64,000 nucleotides of DNA from Variovorax saccharolyticus (GTDB lineage Bacteria > Pseudomonadota > Gammaproteobacteria > Burkholderiales > Burkholderiaceae_C). Below, piece by piece: positions 55,349 through 62,606 of the stretch; the stretch's first letter is position 1, and each line of letters begins with the position of its first letter. A program made the translations under genes and the position numbers. The notes beneath the pieces are model-generated. The model ran no database searches. It saw nothing but the letters and a program-made list of their open reading frames with translations, and was not told the DNA's origin. The stretch is from positions 62,001 through 126,000 of the forward strand of contig NZ_JASZYT010000004.1 of the NCBI RefSeq assembly GCF_030316765.1, given 5' to 3'.

Positions 55349-56596
55349 ATGTCCCTCACGCTCCTCTTTCTGCAACTCACCGTGATCCTGGTGGTGGCCC
55401 GCGCCTGCGGCCTGCTGCTGCGGGCTTTCGGGCAGCCGATGGTCATCGGCGAGATGGCGGCCGGCATCCTGCTCGGCCCGGTCGTTTTCGGCGCCCTGTT
55501 CCCGCAATGGCACGCGCAGCTGTTCCCGGCGGCTTCGCTGGCCAGCCTGTCGTCCCTGGCGATGGTCGGGGTGGTGCTGTTCATGTTCATCGTCGGCGCC
55601 GAGCTGCGGGCGCCCAGCGGCATGGGCGCGCAGCTCCGGGCGGCCGGCTGGGTCGGGGTCTGCAGCATGGTGCTGCCGATGATCCTGGGCCTGGCGATCG
55701 CGCCGGTCCTGCATCCTTCGCTGGCACCGGAGGGCCTGGCGTTCTGGCCCTTCGCGCTGTTCCTCGGCGTCGCGCTGTCGATCACGGCCTTTCCCGTGCT
55801 GGCACGGATCCTCAAGGATCGCAACATGACGCGAACGCCGGTCGGCCAGCTGTCGCTGGGCGCGGCCGGCGTGGTCGATGCGCTGGCCTGGGTGCTGCTG
55901 GCGATGGTGGTCGCGCTGGCGACCGCGGACGCGGGCCTGGGAGGATTCATCAAGATCGCGCTCGGGCTGGCACTGCTGGTGGCCGCGGTGGTCCTGGTCG
56001 TGCGGCCGCTACTGGCGCGGCTGCTGCGCGCGCATGCGCCCGATGGCGTGCCGACGCCGATGGTGCTGGCCGCGCTGCTGATCGGCCTGTTCGCCTGCGC
56101 GATGATCACCGAGTGGCTGCACCTGCATGCGGTGTTCGGCGCCTTCCTGTTCGGCATCGCGCTGCCGCGCGACGATCGCCTGCTGCGCGCCCTGGTCGAA
56201 CGGCTCGAACCTTTGTCGGTGGTGGTGCTGATGCCCATCTTCTTCGCGCTGGCGGGCCTGGGGACCACCTCGGGCGCCTTCGCCAACGCCGGCCTCGGCG
56301 CGCTGGCCCTGATCCTGCTCGTGGCGACGGCCGGCAAGATCATCGGCGGCGCGGCCGGCGCCAGGGTGTGCGGCTACGGCTGGCGCGACAGCCTGGCCAC
56401 CGGAGCGCTCATGAATTCCCGCGGCCTGATGGAACTGATCGTCATCAAGGTCGGCCTGGATGCCGGCCTGATCGGCCCCGAGCTGTTCACCATGCTGCTG
56501 GTCATGGCCCTCGTCACCACCGCGGCGACCGGGCCGCTGCTGGCCCTGATCGGCCGCCGCGGCGCCAAGGCCGTCGACGGCGCCGCCAGCCACTGA
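55349..56596 (+). CDS. monovalent cation:proton antiporter (CPA2)
   Basis: This 415-residue membrane protein has about 11-12 helices and the CPA2 features FGQPMVIGEMAAGILLGPVV (about 28-47), ITAFPVLARIL, and LMNSRGLMELIVIKVGLDAG. Such transporters exchange K+ or Na+ for protons or, in short family members, act without a regulatory KTN domain; none is seen here. The start at 55349 follows the alpha-CTD-like gene by 57 bases. Ion specificity is unknown. Confidence 0.92.
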   Translation: MSLTLLFLQLTVILVVARACGLLLRAFGQPMVIGEMAAGILLGPVVFGALFPQWHAQLFPAASLASLSSLAMVGVVLFMFIVGAELRAPSGMGAQLRAAGWVGVCSMVLPMILGLAIAPVLHPSLAPEGLAFWPFALFLGVALSITAFPVLARILKDRNMTRTPVGQLSLGAAGVVDALAWVLLAMVVALATADAGLGGFIKIALGLALLVAAVVLVVRPLLARLLRAHAPDGVPTPMVLAALLIGLFACAMITEWLHLHAVFGAFLFGIALPRDDRLLRALVERLEPLSVVVLMPIFFALAGLGTTSGAFANAGLGALALILLVATAGKIIGGAAGARVCGYGWRDSLATGALMNSRGLMELIVIKVGLDAGLIGPELFTMLLVMALVTTAATGPLLALIGRRGAKAVDGAASH

Positions 56597-56663
56597 GGGG
56601 GCGCTCCGCGGCCCCGGCACAATGCGGGCCGCATCAAGTGAATTCAAGAGGAGCTTCGAGGAC

Positions 56664-57989
56664 ATGGAAACAAGGCAGGAATGCGATGTGCTGGTGATCG
56701 GCGGCGGGCCGGCCGGCTCGACCATCGCCACGCTGCTCGCCCGCCAGGGACGGCGCGTGGTGCTGCTCGAGAAGGACCACCATCCGCGCTTCCACATCGG
56801 CGAGTCGCTGCTGCCGGGCAATGTCGAGCTGTTCCGCAAGCTCGGCGTGCTCGACCAGGTCGACAAGATCGGGATGCCCAAGTTCGGCATCGAGTTCGTG
56901 CCGCCGGACCTCGACTACCGCAGCTACGTCGATTTCTCCGAGGGCTGGGATCCTTCCAAGGGATCGGCCTGGCAGGTGCGCCGTTCGGAACTCGACGAAC
57001 TGCTGTTCCGCCACGCCGGCAAGGAAGGCGCCCTGACCCTCGAAGGCGCCAAGGTCCGCCAGGTGGATTTCGACGACAGCGGCGCCACGGTGCAGGCCCT
57101 GCTCGACGACGGCGCCGAGCGCAGCTGGCGGGCCCGCTTCGTGGTCGACGCCAGCGGCCGCGACACCTTGCTGGCCAGCAAGTTCAAGTGCAAGAACAAG
57201 AACCCCGATCACAACAGCACGGCGCTGTTCGGCCACTTTCGCAATGCGCGGCGGCTGGAGGGGCGGCGCGAGGGCAACATCAGCATCTGCTGGTTCGAGC
57301 ACGGCTGGTTCTGGTTCATCCCGCTGGCCGACGGCACCACCAGCGTCGGCGCGGTCTGCTGGGCCTACTACCTGAAGGCGCGCGACAAGCCGCTGAAGGA
57401 CTACTTCTACGACACCATCGCGCTGTGCCCCGAGCTGCACGACAGGCTGAAGGACGCGACGCTGGTCGACGACCGGGTGCACGCGACCGGCAACTTCTCC
57501 TACTCGAGCACGCACGCCACCGGCGAGCGCTACCTGATGGTGGGCGACGCCTTCACCTTCATCGACCCGATGTTCTCCTCGGGCGTGTTCCTGGCGATGC
57601 AGAGCGCCTTCGACGGCGCCGACCTGGTGGCGACCGCGCTGGACCGGCCGGCCGAGCTGGCGCGGGCGCGCAAGGCGCTCGAGAAGCGCATGCGGGTCGG
57701 CCCGCGCGACTATTCGTGGTTCATCTACCGGGTCACCAACCCGACGATCCGCGATATGTTCATGCATCCGAACAACGTCTTTAACGTCAAGCAGGGCCTG
57801 ATGTCGCTGCTGGCGGCCGACATCCACCACGGGCCGGCCTACCGCCGCTCGCTGTGGATGTTCAAGGTGCTTTACTACTTCATCTCGGTGGTGAACTGGC
57901 GCCGCAGCTTCGGCGGCTGGAAGCGGCGGCGCGACAACATCCGCGACTGGGGTCCGCTCAAGGGCGAGACCATCCTGAAGGCGGATTGA
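56664..57989 (+). CDS. flavin-dependent halogenase-like FAD oxidoreductase
   Basis: This 441-residue protein has the FAD motif VIGGGPAGSTIATLLA (about 11-26), PRFHIGESLLPGN (about 45-57) and the halogenase-type WFWFIP at about 215-220, together with MFSSGVFLAMQS for the cofactor. WxWxIP and GESLLP are shared with FADH2-dependent halogenases and related NAD(P)/FAD monooxygenases. Whether chloride or bromide is used is not shown. A partner flavin reductase is not visible nearby. The start at 56664 follows a GAGGAG box by eleven bases. The last 32 bases overlap the convergent argO gene. Confidence 0.85.
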   Translation: METRQECDVLVIGGGPAGSTIATLLARQGRRVVLLEKDHHPRFHIGESLLPGNVELFRKLGVLDQVDKIGMPKFGIEFVPPDLDYRSYVDFSEGWDPSKGSAWQVRRSELDELLFRHAGKEGALTLEGAKVRQVDFDDSGATVQALLDDGAERSWRARFVVDASGRDTLLASKFKCKNKNPDHNSTALFGHFRNARRLEGRREGNISICWFEHGWFWFIPLADGTTSVGAVCWAYYLKARDKPLKDYFYDTIALCPELHDRLKDATLVDDRVHATGNFSYSSTHATGERYLMVGDAFTFIDPMFSSGVFLAMQSAFDGADLVATALDRPAELARARKALEKRMRVGPRDYSWFIYRVTNPTIRDMFMHPNNVFNVKQGLMSLLAADIHHGPAYRRSLWMFKVLYYFISVVNWRRSFGGWKRRRDNIRDWGPLKGETILKAD

Positions 57990-58584
57990 ACAGCAGCGAC
58001 CCGGCGATCGTTGCCATCAGCAGGGCTACCAGGGTGTCGAGCACGCGCCAGGCCAGGGGGCGGGCGAACAGCGGGCCGAGCAGCCGGGCACCGTAGCCCA
58101 GCGCGAAGAACCAGGCGATGCTGGCGCACGCTGCGCCGATGCCGAAGACCCAGCGCCCGCCCGCGGGCTGCTGCGCCGAGATGGCGCCCAACAGCACCAC
58201 GGTGTCGAGCCAGCAATGCGGGTTGAGGTAGGTGAAGCCCAGGCAGGCGGCCAGGGCCGAGCGCCGGCTCATCGGCGCGGTCGAGGGCAGCGACATCCGC
58301 TCGCCGGCCCAGGCGCGGCGGGCTGCCAGCGCGCCGTAGGCCAGCAGGAAGGCGGCGCCGCCCCAGCGCGCGATCGCCAGCAGCGTGGCGTTGGCCTGCA
58401 CCAGCAGCCCCAGGCCCGCGACGCCGAGGGCGATCAGCAGGGCGTCGGAGAGGGCGCAGACCAGCACCACATCGCGCACATGCTCGCGCTTCAGGCCCTG
58501 GCGCAGCACGAACGCGTTCTGCGCGCCGATGGCGACGATCAGCGCGGCCGAAGCGAGGAATCCCTTGGTGACGATGAGGAACAT
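57958..58584 (-). CDS. argO: arginine/lysine exporter ArgO
   Basis: This 208-residue LysE-type exporter has the family core MFLIVTKGFLASAALIVAIG then AQNAFVLRQGLKREH (about 20-35) and GFTYLNPHCWLDTVVLLG (about 120-137). ArgO/LysE exports Arg or Lys under control of ArgP. The start at 58584 gives a normal family N-terminus; ATG at 58626 would add 14 residues. It is divergent from an argP-like gene. The C-terminal end overlaps the convergent halogenase-like gene. Confidence 0.9.
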   Translation of the reverse strand: MFLIVTKGFLASAALIVAIGAQNAFVLRQGLKREHVRDVVLVCALSDALLIALGVAGLGLLVQANATLLAIARWGGAAFLLAYGALAARRAWAGERMSLPSTAPMSRRSALAACLGFTYLNPHCWLDTVVLLGAISAQQPAGGRWVFGIGAACASIAWFFALGYGARLLGPLFARPLAWRVLDTLVALLMATIAGSLLFNPPSGWSRP

Positions 58585-58655
58585 GGGCGCCACGTTAGCG
58601 CCCGCCGAGGGTTCAATCAAACTCATCTTTCTTTATCCGCATTAGAATTTTTCAG

Positions 58656-59557
58656 ATGCAGATCGACTCGCGCCAACTCTCGGCCTTCGCTGCCGTGCTG
58701 CGCGCGAGGGCAGCTTCGATGGCGCGGCGCGCGCGCTCCACATCACGCCTTCCGCCGTCAGCCAGCGCATCAAGGGCCTCGAGGAGCGGATAGGCCGCGT
58801 GCTGGTGCAGCGCGGTTCGCCCTGCGTCGCCACGCCGGCCGGGCAGGCCCTGCAGCGGCACGCACAGCAGCTGCAGCTGCTGGAGGCCGACGTGCTGCGG
58901 CCCTTCGGCCTCGGCCCGCCGCAGCGGCAAGGCGCGCTGCCGCTGGCCCTGGCGGTCAACGCCGATTCGCTGGCCACCTGGTTCGTGCCCGCGCTGGCTG
59001 CGGTGCAGGTCTCGCAGCCTGTGGCCTTCGAACTGCATGTCGAGGACCAGGACCACTCCGCGCTCCTGCTGCGCGAGGGCCGCGTGATGGCGGCCGTCAC
59101 TTCCGAGCCCGGTCCGGTGCAGGGCTGCGTGGCCGAGCCCCTGGGCGCGATGCGCTACGTGGCTGTCGCCAGCCCGGCATTCATGGCGCGGCACTTCGCC
59201 CAGGGCGTCGATGCCGCGTCGCTGGCCGCGGCGCCCTGCAGCGTGTTCAACGCCAGGGATTCGCTGCAGGCGCGCTTCATGCGCCGGCTCACGCGCAAGA
59301 AGCTGGCGCCGCCGCTGCATCGGGTGCCCGGCACCCACGGCTTCATCCATGCGGCGGTGCACGGCCTGGGCTGGGGGATGAATCCGCAGGTGCTCGTGGC
59401 CAGCCTGCTGGCGAGCGGCGATCTGGTCGAGCTGGTGCCCGGGCAGCCTCTGGATGTCGCCCTGTTCTGGCAGCACTGGCGCATCGAATCGGAGGCGCTG
59501 CGCGGCTTGACGGGCGCGGTGCATGCCGCGGCCGGCGCGCTGCTGGTGCCGGCCTGA
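58656..59557 (+). pseudogene. argP: argP-like LysR regulator with a frameshift near its start
   Basis: Beginning at the ATG (58656), MQIDSRQLSAFAAVLR is the correct ArgP N-terminus, then the frame breaks at a CGCGCG run (58701-58706). Reading resumes in another frame as EGSFDGAARALHITPSAVSQ, RIKGLEERIGRVLVQRGSP and onward to a normal LysR C-terminus at 59557. A two-base insertion, or a one-base loss, would explain it. The remainder is intact, including the effector domain. Either a recent mutation or a sequencing/assembly error in the GC repeat. ArgP should activate argO, so arginine export control could be lost if the shift is real. Confidence 0.8.
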
Positions 59558-59579
59558 CCCGGCCGCGCGCCTTTGGGGG

Positions 59580-59834
59580 CTACTGCCCGATGACCGACCA
59601 GCCGGCCTGCTGGTTCGTCTTGTCGTTCTCGTATTCCCAGCGCGTGCCGCAGGCGTCGCAGCGGTAGCTGGTGATGTTGACGGCATGGCCGTCGTCGCGC
59701 TCTTCCTTGCGGCTGGACTGCTGCACGAGTTCGGCATGCCCCGGCGCACGACGCCAGTTGCGCTGGATGCCCGCACAGGAGGCGCAGAGCACCATCTTCT
59801 TCAATTCGGCTTGTCGGTTGGACTCGTTCGCCAT
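59580..59834 (-). CDS. zinc-ribbon-like small protein
   Basis: This 84-residue cytoplasmic protein has two CxxC pairs, CASC (about 17-20) and CDAC (about 59-62), which may bind zinc. Between them are NWRRAPGHAELVQQ and charged residues. The ending TRWEYENDKTNQQAGWSVIG is unfamiliar. It is convergent with the argP-like gene and separate from neighbours. Function unknown. Confidence 0.65.
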   Translation of the reverse strand: MANESNRQAELKKMVLCASCAGIQRNWRRAPGHAELVQQSSRKEERDDGHAVNITSYRCDACGTRWEYENDKTNQQAGWSVIGQ

Positions 59835-59924
59835 GGGCTTGTGTTCTCGTTCTGGAGGGTTGGTTCGCTCGGTCGGCGATGTTAGCGCGCGCCTCGTCGC
59901 TGCGAGGCCGCGGGAGACGCCGGC

Positions 59925-60347
59925 TCAGCGAAAGTCCCGGAGTTCCGCGCGGATGCGAGCCCTGCGCATCGCGATGTCGGCACGTCGCTCGGCCGCGGAC
60001 AGGCGCTTGCTCTCGTGCTGCCTGCGCAGCCGCCACCGATGCAGCTGGAACACCGCGCCGCACAGGACGGCAACGAGGAAGGCCACGCCGGCGAGGCCCG
60101 CGGTGGCGAGCAAGGCGAGTTCCCTGCCGCGGTCGCCGCCGGAAGGCGAGGCATCGCCGCCGACGAGCAGGAACACAGCGGTCACGGCGAAGACGAGTCC
60201 GACGATGGCGGCGCCTGTCCCGACGTGGTGCAGACCGGAGGAGGGCATGGCAATGTTGAGCGAAAGTGAAGGCTTGGCGAGCGGCTCGTCCATCATCGCC
60301 GGCCGCTCGCGCATGAAGATGCCCGTCTTGTTTCTGCCGTGCATCAT
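59925..60347 (-). CDS. membrane protein with two helices and basic tail
   Basis: This protein is up to 140 residues, with two TM helices at about 47-64 and 80-102 and a basic C-terminal tail (RRQHESKRLSAAERRADIAM). Its start is uncertain: 60347 (MMHGRN) or a downstream ATG around MRERPAMMDE would both leave the helices intact. It is unlikely to be an enzyme. Function unknown. Confidence 0.55.
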   Translation of the reverse strand: MMHGRNKTGIFMRERPAMMDEPLAKPSLSLNIAMPSSGLHHVGTGAAIVGLVFAVTAVFLLVGGDASPSGGDRGRELALLATAGLAGVAFLVAVLCGAVFQLHRWRLRRQHESKRLSAAERRADIAMRRARIRAELRDFR

Positions 60348-60418
60348 CTGTTTCGGGGAGGCGCGCGCCGATGCGTCCTCTCACACATTGTTTCACCGGG
60401 CCGCGCACAATGGGCGCC

Positions 60419-60970
60419 ATGCATCGCCGCAGCTTCGCCCTCCTGATCGCCTTGCTCGGCACCGCCGCCGGCGCCGAGGTGATCCGCTGCGCGGACGCCG
60501 CCGGCAACGTGGGCTACACCGATGGCGCATGTCCGGCCGGCGCGCGGCCGGTGGGGCGCGTGGCGCTGCCGGAGGCCACCCCGCCATCGGCGGACGGCGC
60601 CGCCGCGGCGAAGCCGGCGCCCGTGCAGCGGGAGCGGGCCGAGGGCGCCGCGCCGCCCCCGCCGCCGCCCTCGGGGCCCATCGTCATCGATGCGCGCGGG
60701 GGCAGCGTCGGCGAGCCGGCCGCCGATTCGCGCTGGAGCGACCGCGGTGGCGACCCGATGCTGGTCGACGAGGGCTATGCCTATCCGGGCGGCGCCTATC
60801 GGCGCCCGCCGCCGCCGCGCGACATGCGGCCGCGAATCCGCAACTGCGACGCCGGCGGCTGCGAGGACCGGCAGGGCAACCGGTACGACCGCTCCGGCCA
60901 GCTCGAGCGCTACCAGGGCCTGGATGGCAGGACCTGCCGGCCGGTGGGCACGACGACGGTCTGCCGCTGA
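60419..60970 (+). CDS. DUF4124-type secreted protein
   Basis: This 183-residue protein has a signal peptide (MHRRSFALLIALLGTAAGA) and directly after it the DUF4124 pattern EVIRCADAAGNVGYTDGACP (about 20-39), with two cysteines. A proline-rich linker (PPPPPPSGP) leads to a C-terminal part with CDAGGCEDRQGNRYDRSGQ. It is probably periplasmic. The ATG at 60419 is preferred over 60371 because the signal peptide begins there. DUF4124 proteins have no assigned role. Confidence 0.75.
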   Translation: MHRRSFALLIALLGTAAGAEVIRCADAAGNVGYTDGACPAGARPVGRVALPEATPPSADGAAAAKPAPVQRERAEGAAPPPPPPSGPIVIDARGGSVGEPAADSRWSDRGGDPMLVDEGYAYPGGAYRRPPPPRDMRPRIRNCDAGGCEDRQGNRYDRSGQLERYQGLDGRTCRPVGTTTVCR

Positions 60971-61005
60971 GCCGTCGGCCGCCAGGCGACCCGGGGGACC
61001 CGGGG

Positions 61006-61323
61006 CTACCTCGGGCAATCCCCGCCGACGGAGGAGCTGCCGTCCTTGCACTCGGTCAGCATCGGCGCGCTGCGCGGGCGGGAGGGCTCCGAGCCCGGGG
61101 CGAGGTCGCGCCGGTAGACGATCTTCTTGCTGCCGAGCTCGCAGCTGCCGACCACCTGGCCTTCCGCCGGCGCGGCGGCATCGACCGTGGTGACGGCGAA
61201 GCGCAGCACGCCGGCGGCGGCGATCTTGGCCTCGATGCGGGCGCGCAGTGCCTCGCAGTCCTCGGCGCCGCTGGCAGCGGCGGCGAGAGCCCAGGCGGCG
61301 GGAAGCAGCCACAGTCTGTTCAT
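61006..61323 (-). CDS. DUF1161 secreted protein
   Basis: This 105-residue protein has a signal peptide (about 1-20, ending AAAASGA) and a mature core EDCEALRARIEAKIAAAGVL then VVGSCELGSKKIVYRRD, which match the DUF1161 pattern with two cysteines that probably form a disulfide. The start at 61323 is the first ATG of the signal peptide. Function unknown; periplasmic. It is convergent with the DUF4124 gene and divergent from the LacI gene. Confidence 0.8.
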   Translation of the reverse strand: MNRLWLLPAAWALAAAASGAEDCEALRARIEAKIAAAGVLRFAVTTVDAAAPAEGQVVGSCELGSKKIVYRRDLAPGSEPSRPRSAPMLTECKDGSSSVGGDCPR

Positions 61324-61461
61324 GATGCAAGCCTTTGCTCGTGGACCCGCGGGTCGGCCGTCCATTCTGCCGCCGCCGGCGCCGGCCGCGCGGGCGGCAC
61401 AGGTCATGCCGCACGTGATGGCCGGGGCGGGGCGCGCTTGGTACGATAATCCCCGATAGTC

Positions 61462-61477
61462 ACGTTAGCGTTAACAT
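61462..61477. promoter_or_regulatory. LacI/GntR-type operator upstream of its regulator gene
   Basis: ACGTTAGCGTTAACAT is an imperfect 16-bp palindrome with AGCG at its centre, 13 bases before the TTG start of the LacI gene. It matches the 62565-62580 site at 12 of 16 positions. GATAAT at 61445-61450 could be the -10 element, so a bound repressor would block transcription of its own gene. Confidence 0.6.
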
Positions 61478-61490
61478 TCGGAGCCCGTTC

Positions 61491-62522
61491 TTGACCCAGC
61501 AGAATGCATCGGGCCGCGCCGCACGGCGGGGCAGCGGCGGCATCACGCTCAGCGATGTCTCCAAGCTCGCGGGCGTTTCGGCGATCACCGTCTCGCGCGC
61601 ACTCAACACGCCCGACCGGGTCTCGCCCGAAACCCGCGAGAGGGTGCGGCTCGCCGTCGAGCGCACCGGCTATGTGCCGAACCTGCTGGCCGGCGGGCTG
61701 GCATCGAACCGCAGCCGCCTGGTCGCGGCCGTGGTGCCGACCATCGCCGGCCCCGTGTTCCTCGAGACCGTCCAGGCGCTGACCGAAGCGCTGGCCGAGA
61801 AGGGCTACCAGCTCATGCTCGGCCAGAGCGGCTACGACAACTCGCGCGAGGATGCGCTGATCGACGCCATCGTCGGGCGCCGCCCGGACGGCATCGTGCT
61901 GACCGGCATCATGCGATCGGCCGACGGACGGCGCCGGCTGCTGGCCTCGGGCATTCCGGTGGTCGAGACCTGGGACCTGACGCCGACGCCGGTCGACATG
62001 CTGGTCGGCTTCTCGCACGAGCAGGTGGGCCTGGCCACGGCGCAGTTCCTGCATCGCAAGGGCTACCGCCGCCCGGCGATCGTCACCGGCGACGACCGCC
62101 GCGCGCACCTGCGGCGCGCCGGTTTCGAGCAGGCCTGGAAGGCGCTCGGCGGCGCAGCCGTGCCGGTGCGCGACGTGCCGGCGCCGACGACGCTCGGCAG
62201 CGGTCGCGCCGCCCTGTCCGAACTGCTCGCCTCCGACGCCGGCATCGACGTCGTCGCCTGCAGCTCGGATGCGCTGGCGCACGGCGTCATCACCGAAGCG
62301 CAGGCGCGCGGCTTGCGGGTGCCGCAGGACGTGGGCGTCATGGGATTCGGCGACCTGGCCTTCGCGCAGCACGCGCATCCGGCGATCACGACCGTGCGCA
62401 TCGACGGCACCGCCATCGGCCGGCAGGCGGCGCGCTTCATCGTCGAGCGCGCCGAAGGCCGGCCGGTCGAGCACAAGGTGCTGGACCTCGGCTTTTCCCT
62501 GATCGAACGCGCCAGCGCCTGA
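61491..62522 (+). CDS. LacI-family repressor (GntR-like)
   Basis: This 343-residue repressor has the LacI HTH ITLSDVSKLAGVSAITVSRA (about 18-37) and hinge helix YVPNLLAGGLASNRS (about 61-75). The effector domain resembles GntR/gluconate-type proteins, with VMGFGDLAFAQHAHPAITTV (about 284-303). The start is TTG at 61491, with GGAG seven bases upstream. It probably controls the dehydratase at 62607 and itself, because a matching operator lies before each gene. Inducer may be a sugar acid such as gluconate or arabonate. Confidence 0.9.
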   Translation: MTQQNASGRAARRGSGGITLSDVSKLAGVSAITVSRALNTPDRVSPETRERVRLAVERTGYVPNLLAGGLASNRSRLVAAVVPTIAGPVFLETVQALTEALAEKGYQLMLGQSGYDNSREDALIDAIVGRRPDGIVLTGIMRSADGRRRLLASGIPVVETWDLTPTPVDMLVGFSHEQVGLATAQFLHRKGYRRPAIVTGDDRRAHLRRAGFEQAWKALGGAAVPVRDVPAPTTLGSGRAALSELLASDAGIDVVACSSDALAHGVITEAQARGLRVPQDVGVMGFGDLAFAQHAHPAITTVRIDGTAIGRQAARFIVERAEGRPVEHKVLDLGFSLIERASA

Positions 62523-62531
62523 CTTACCCGG

Positions 62532-62561
62532 TTGACGGCCGTCGTCGATCCTGCTTATGAT
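62532..62561 (+). promoter_or_regulatory. sigma-70-type promoter of the dehydratase gene
   Basis: TTGACG (62532-62537) and TATGAT (62556-62561) are separated by 18 bases, a good sigma-70 match. Transcription would begin near 62568, inside the operator at 62565-62580, so a bound repressor would block initiation. Confidence 0.55.
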
Positions 62562-62564
62562 CGA

Positions 62565-62580
62565 ATGACAGCGCTAACAT
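62565..62580. promoter_or_regulatory. LacI/GntR-type operator at the dehydratase promoter
   Basis: ATGACAGCGCTAACAT is a 16-bp imperfect palindrome around AGCGCT, overlapping the predicted transcription start. It resembles the 61462-61477 site and the GntR consensus style (TGTTA...TAACA). Confidence 0.6.
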
Positions 62581-62606
62581 TTCTGGCGCAATTCGCGAGA
62601 CAAGCC

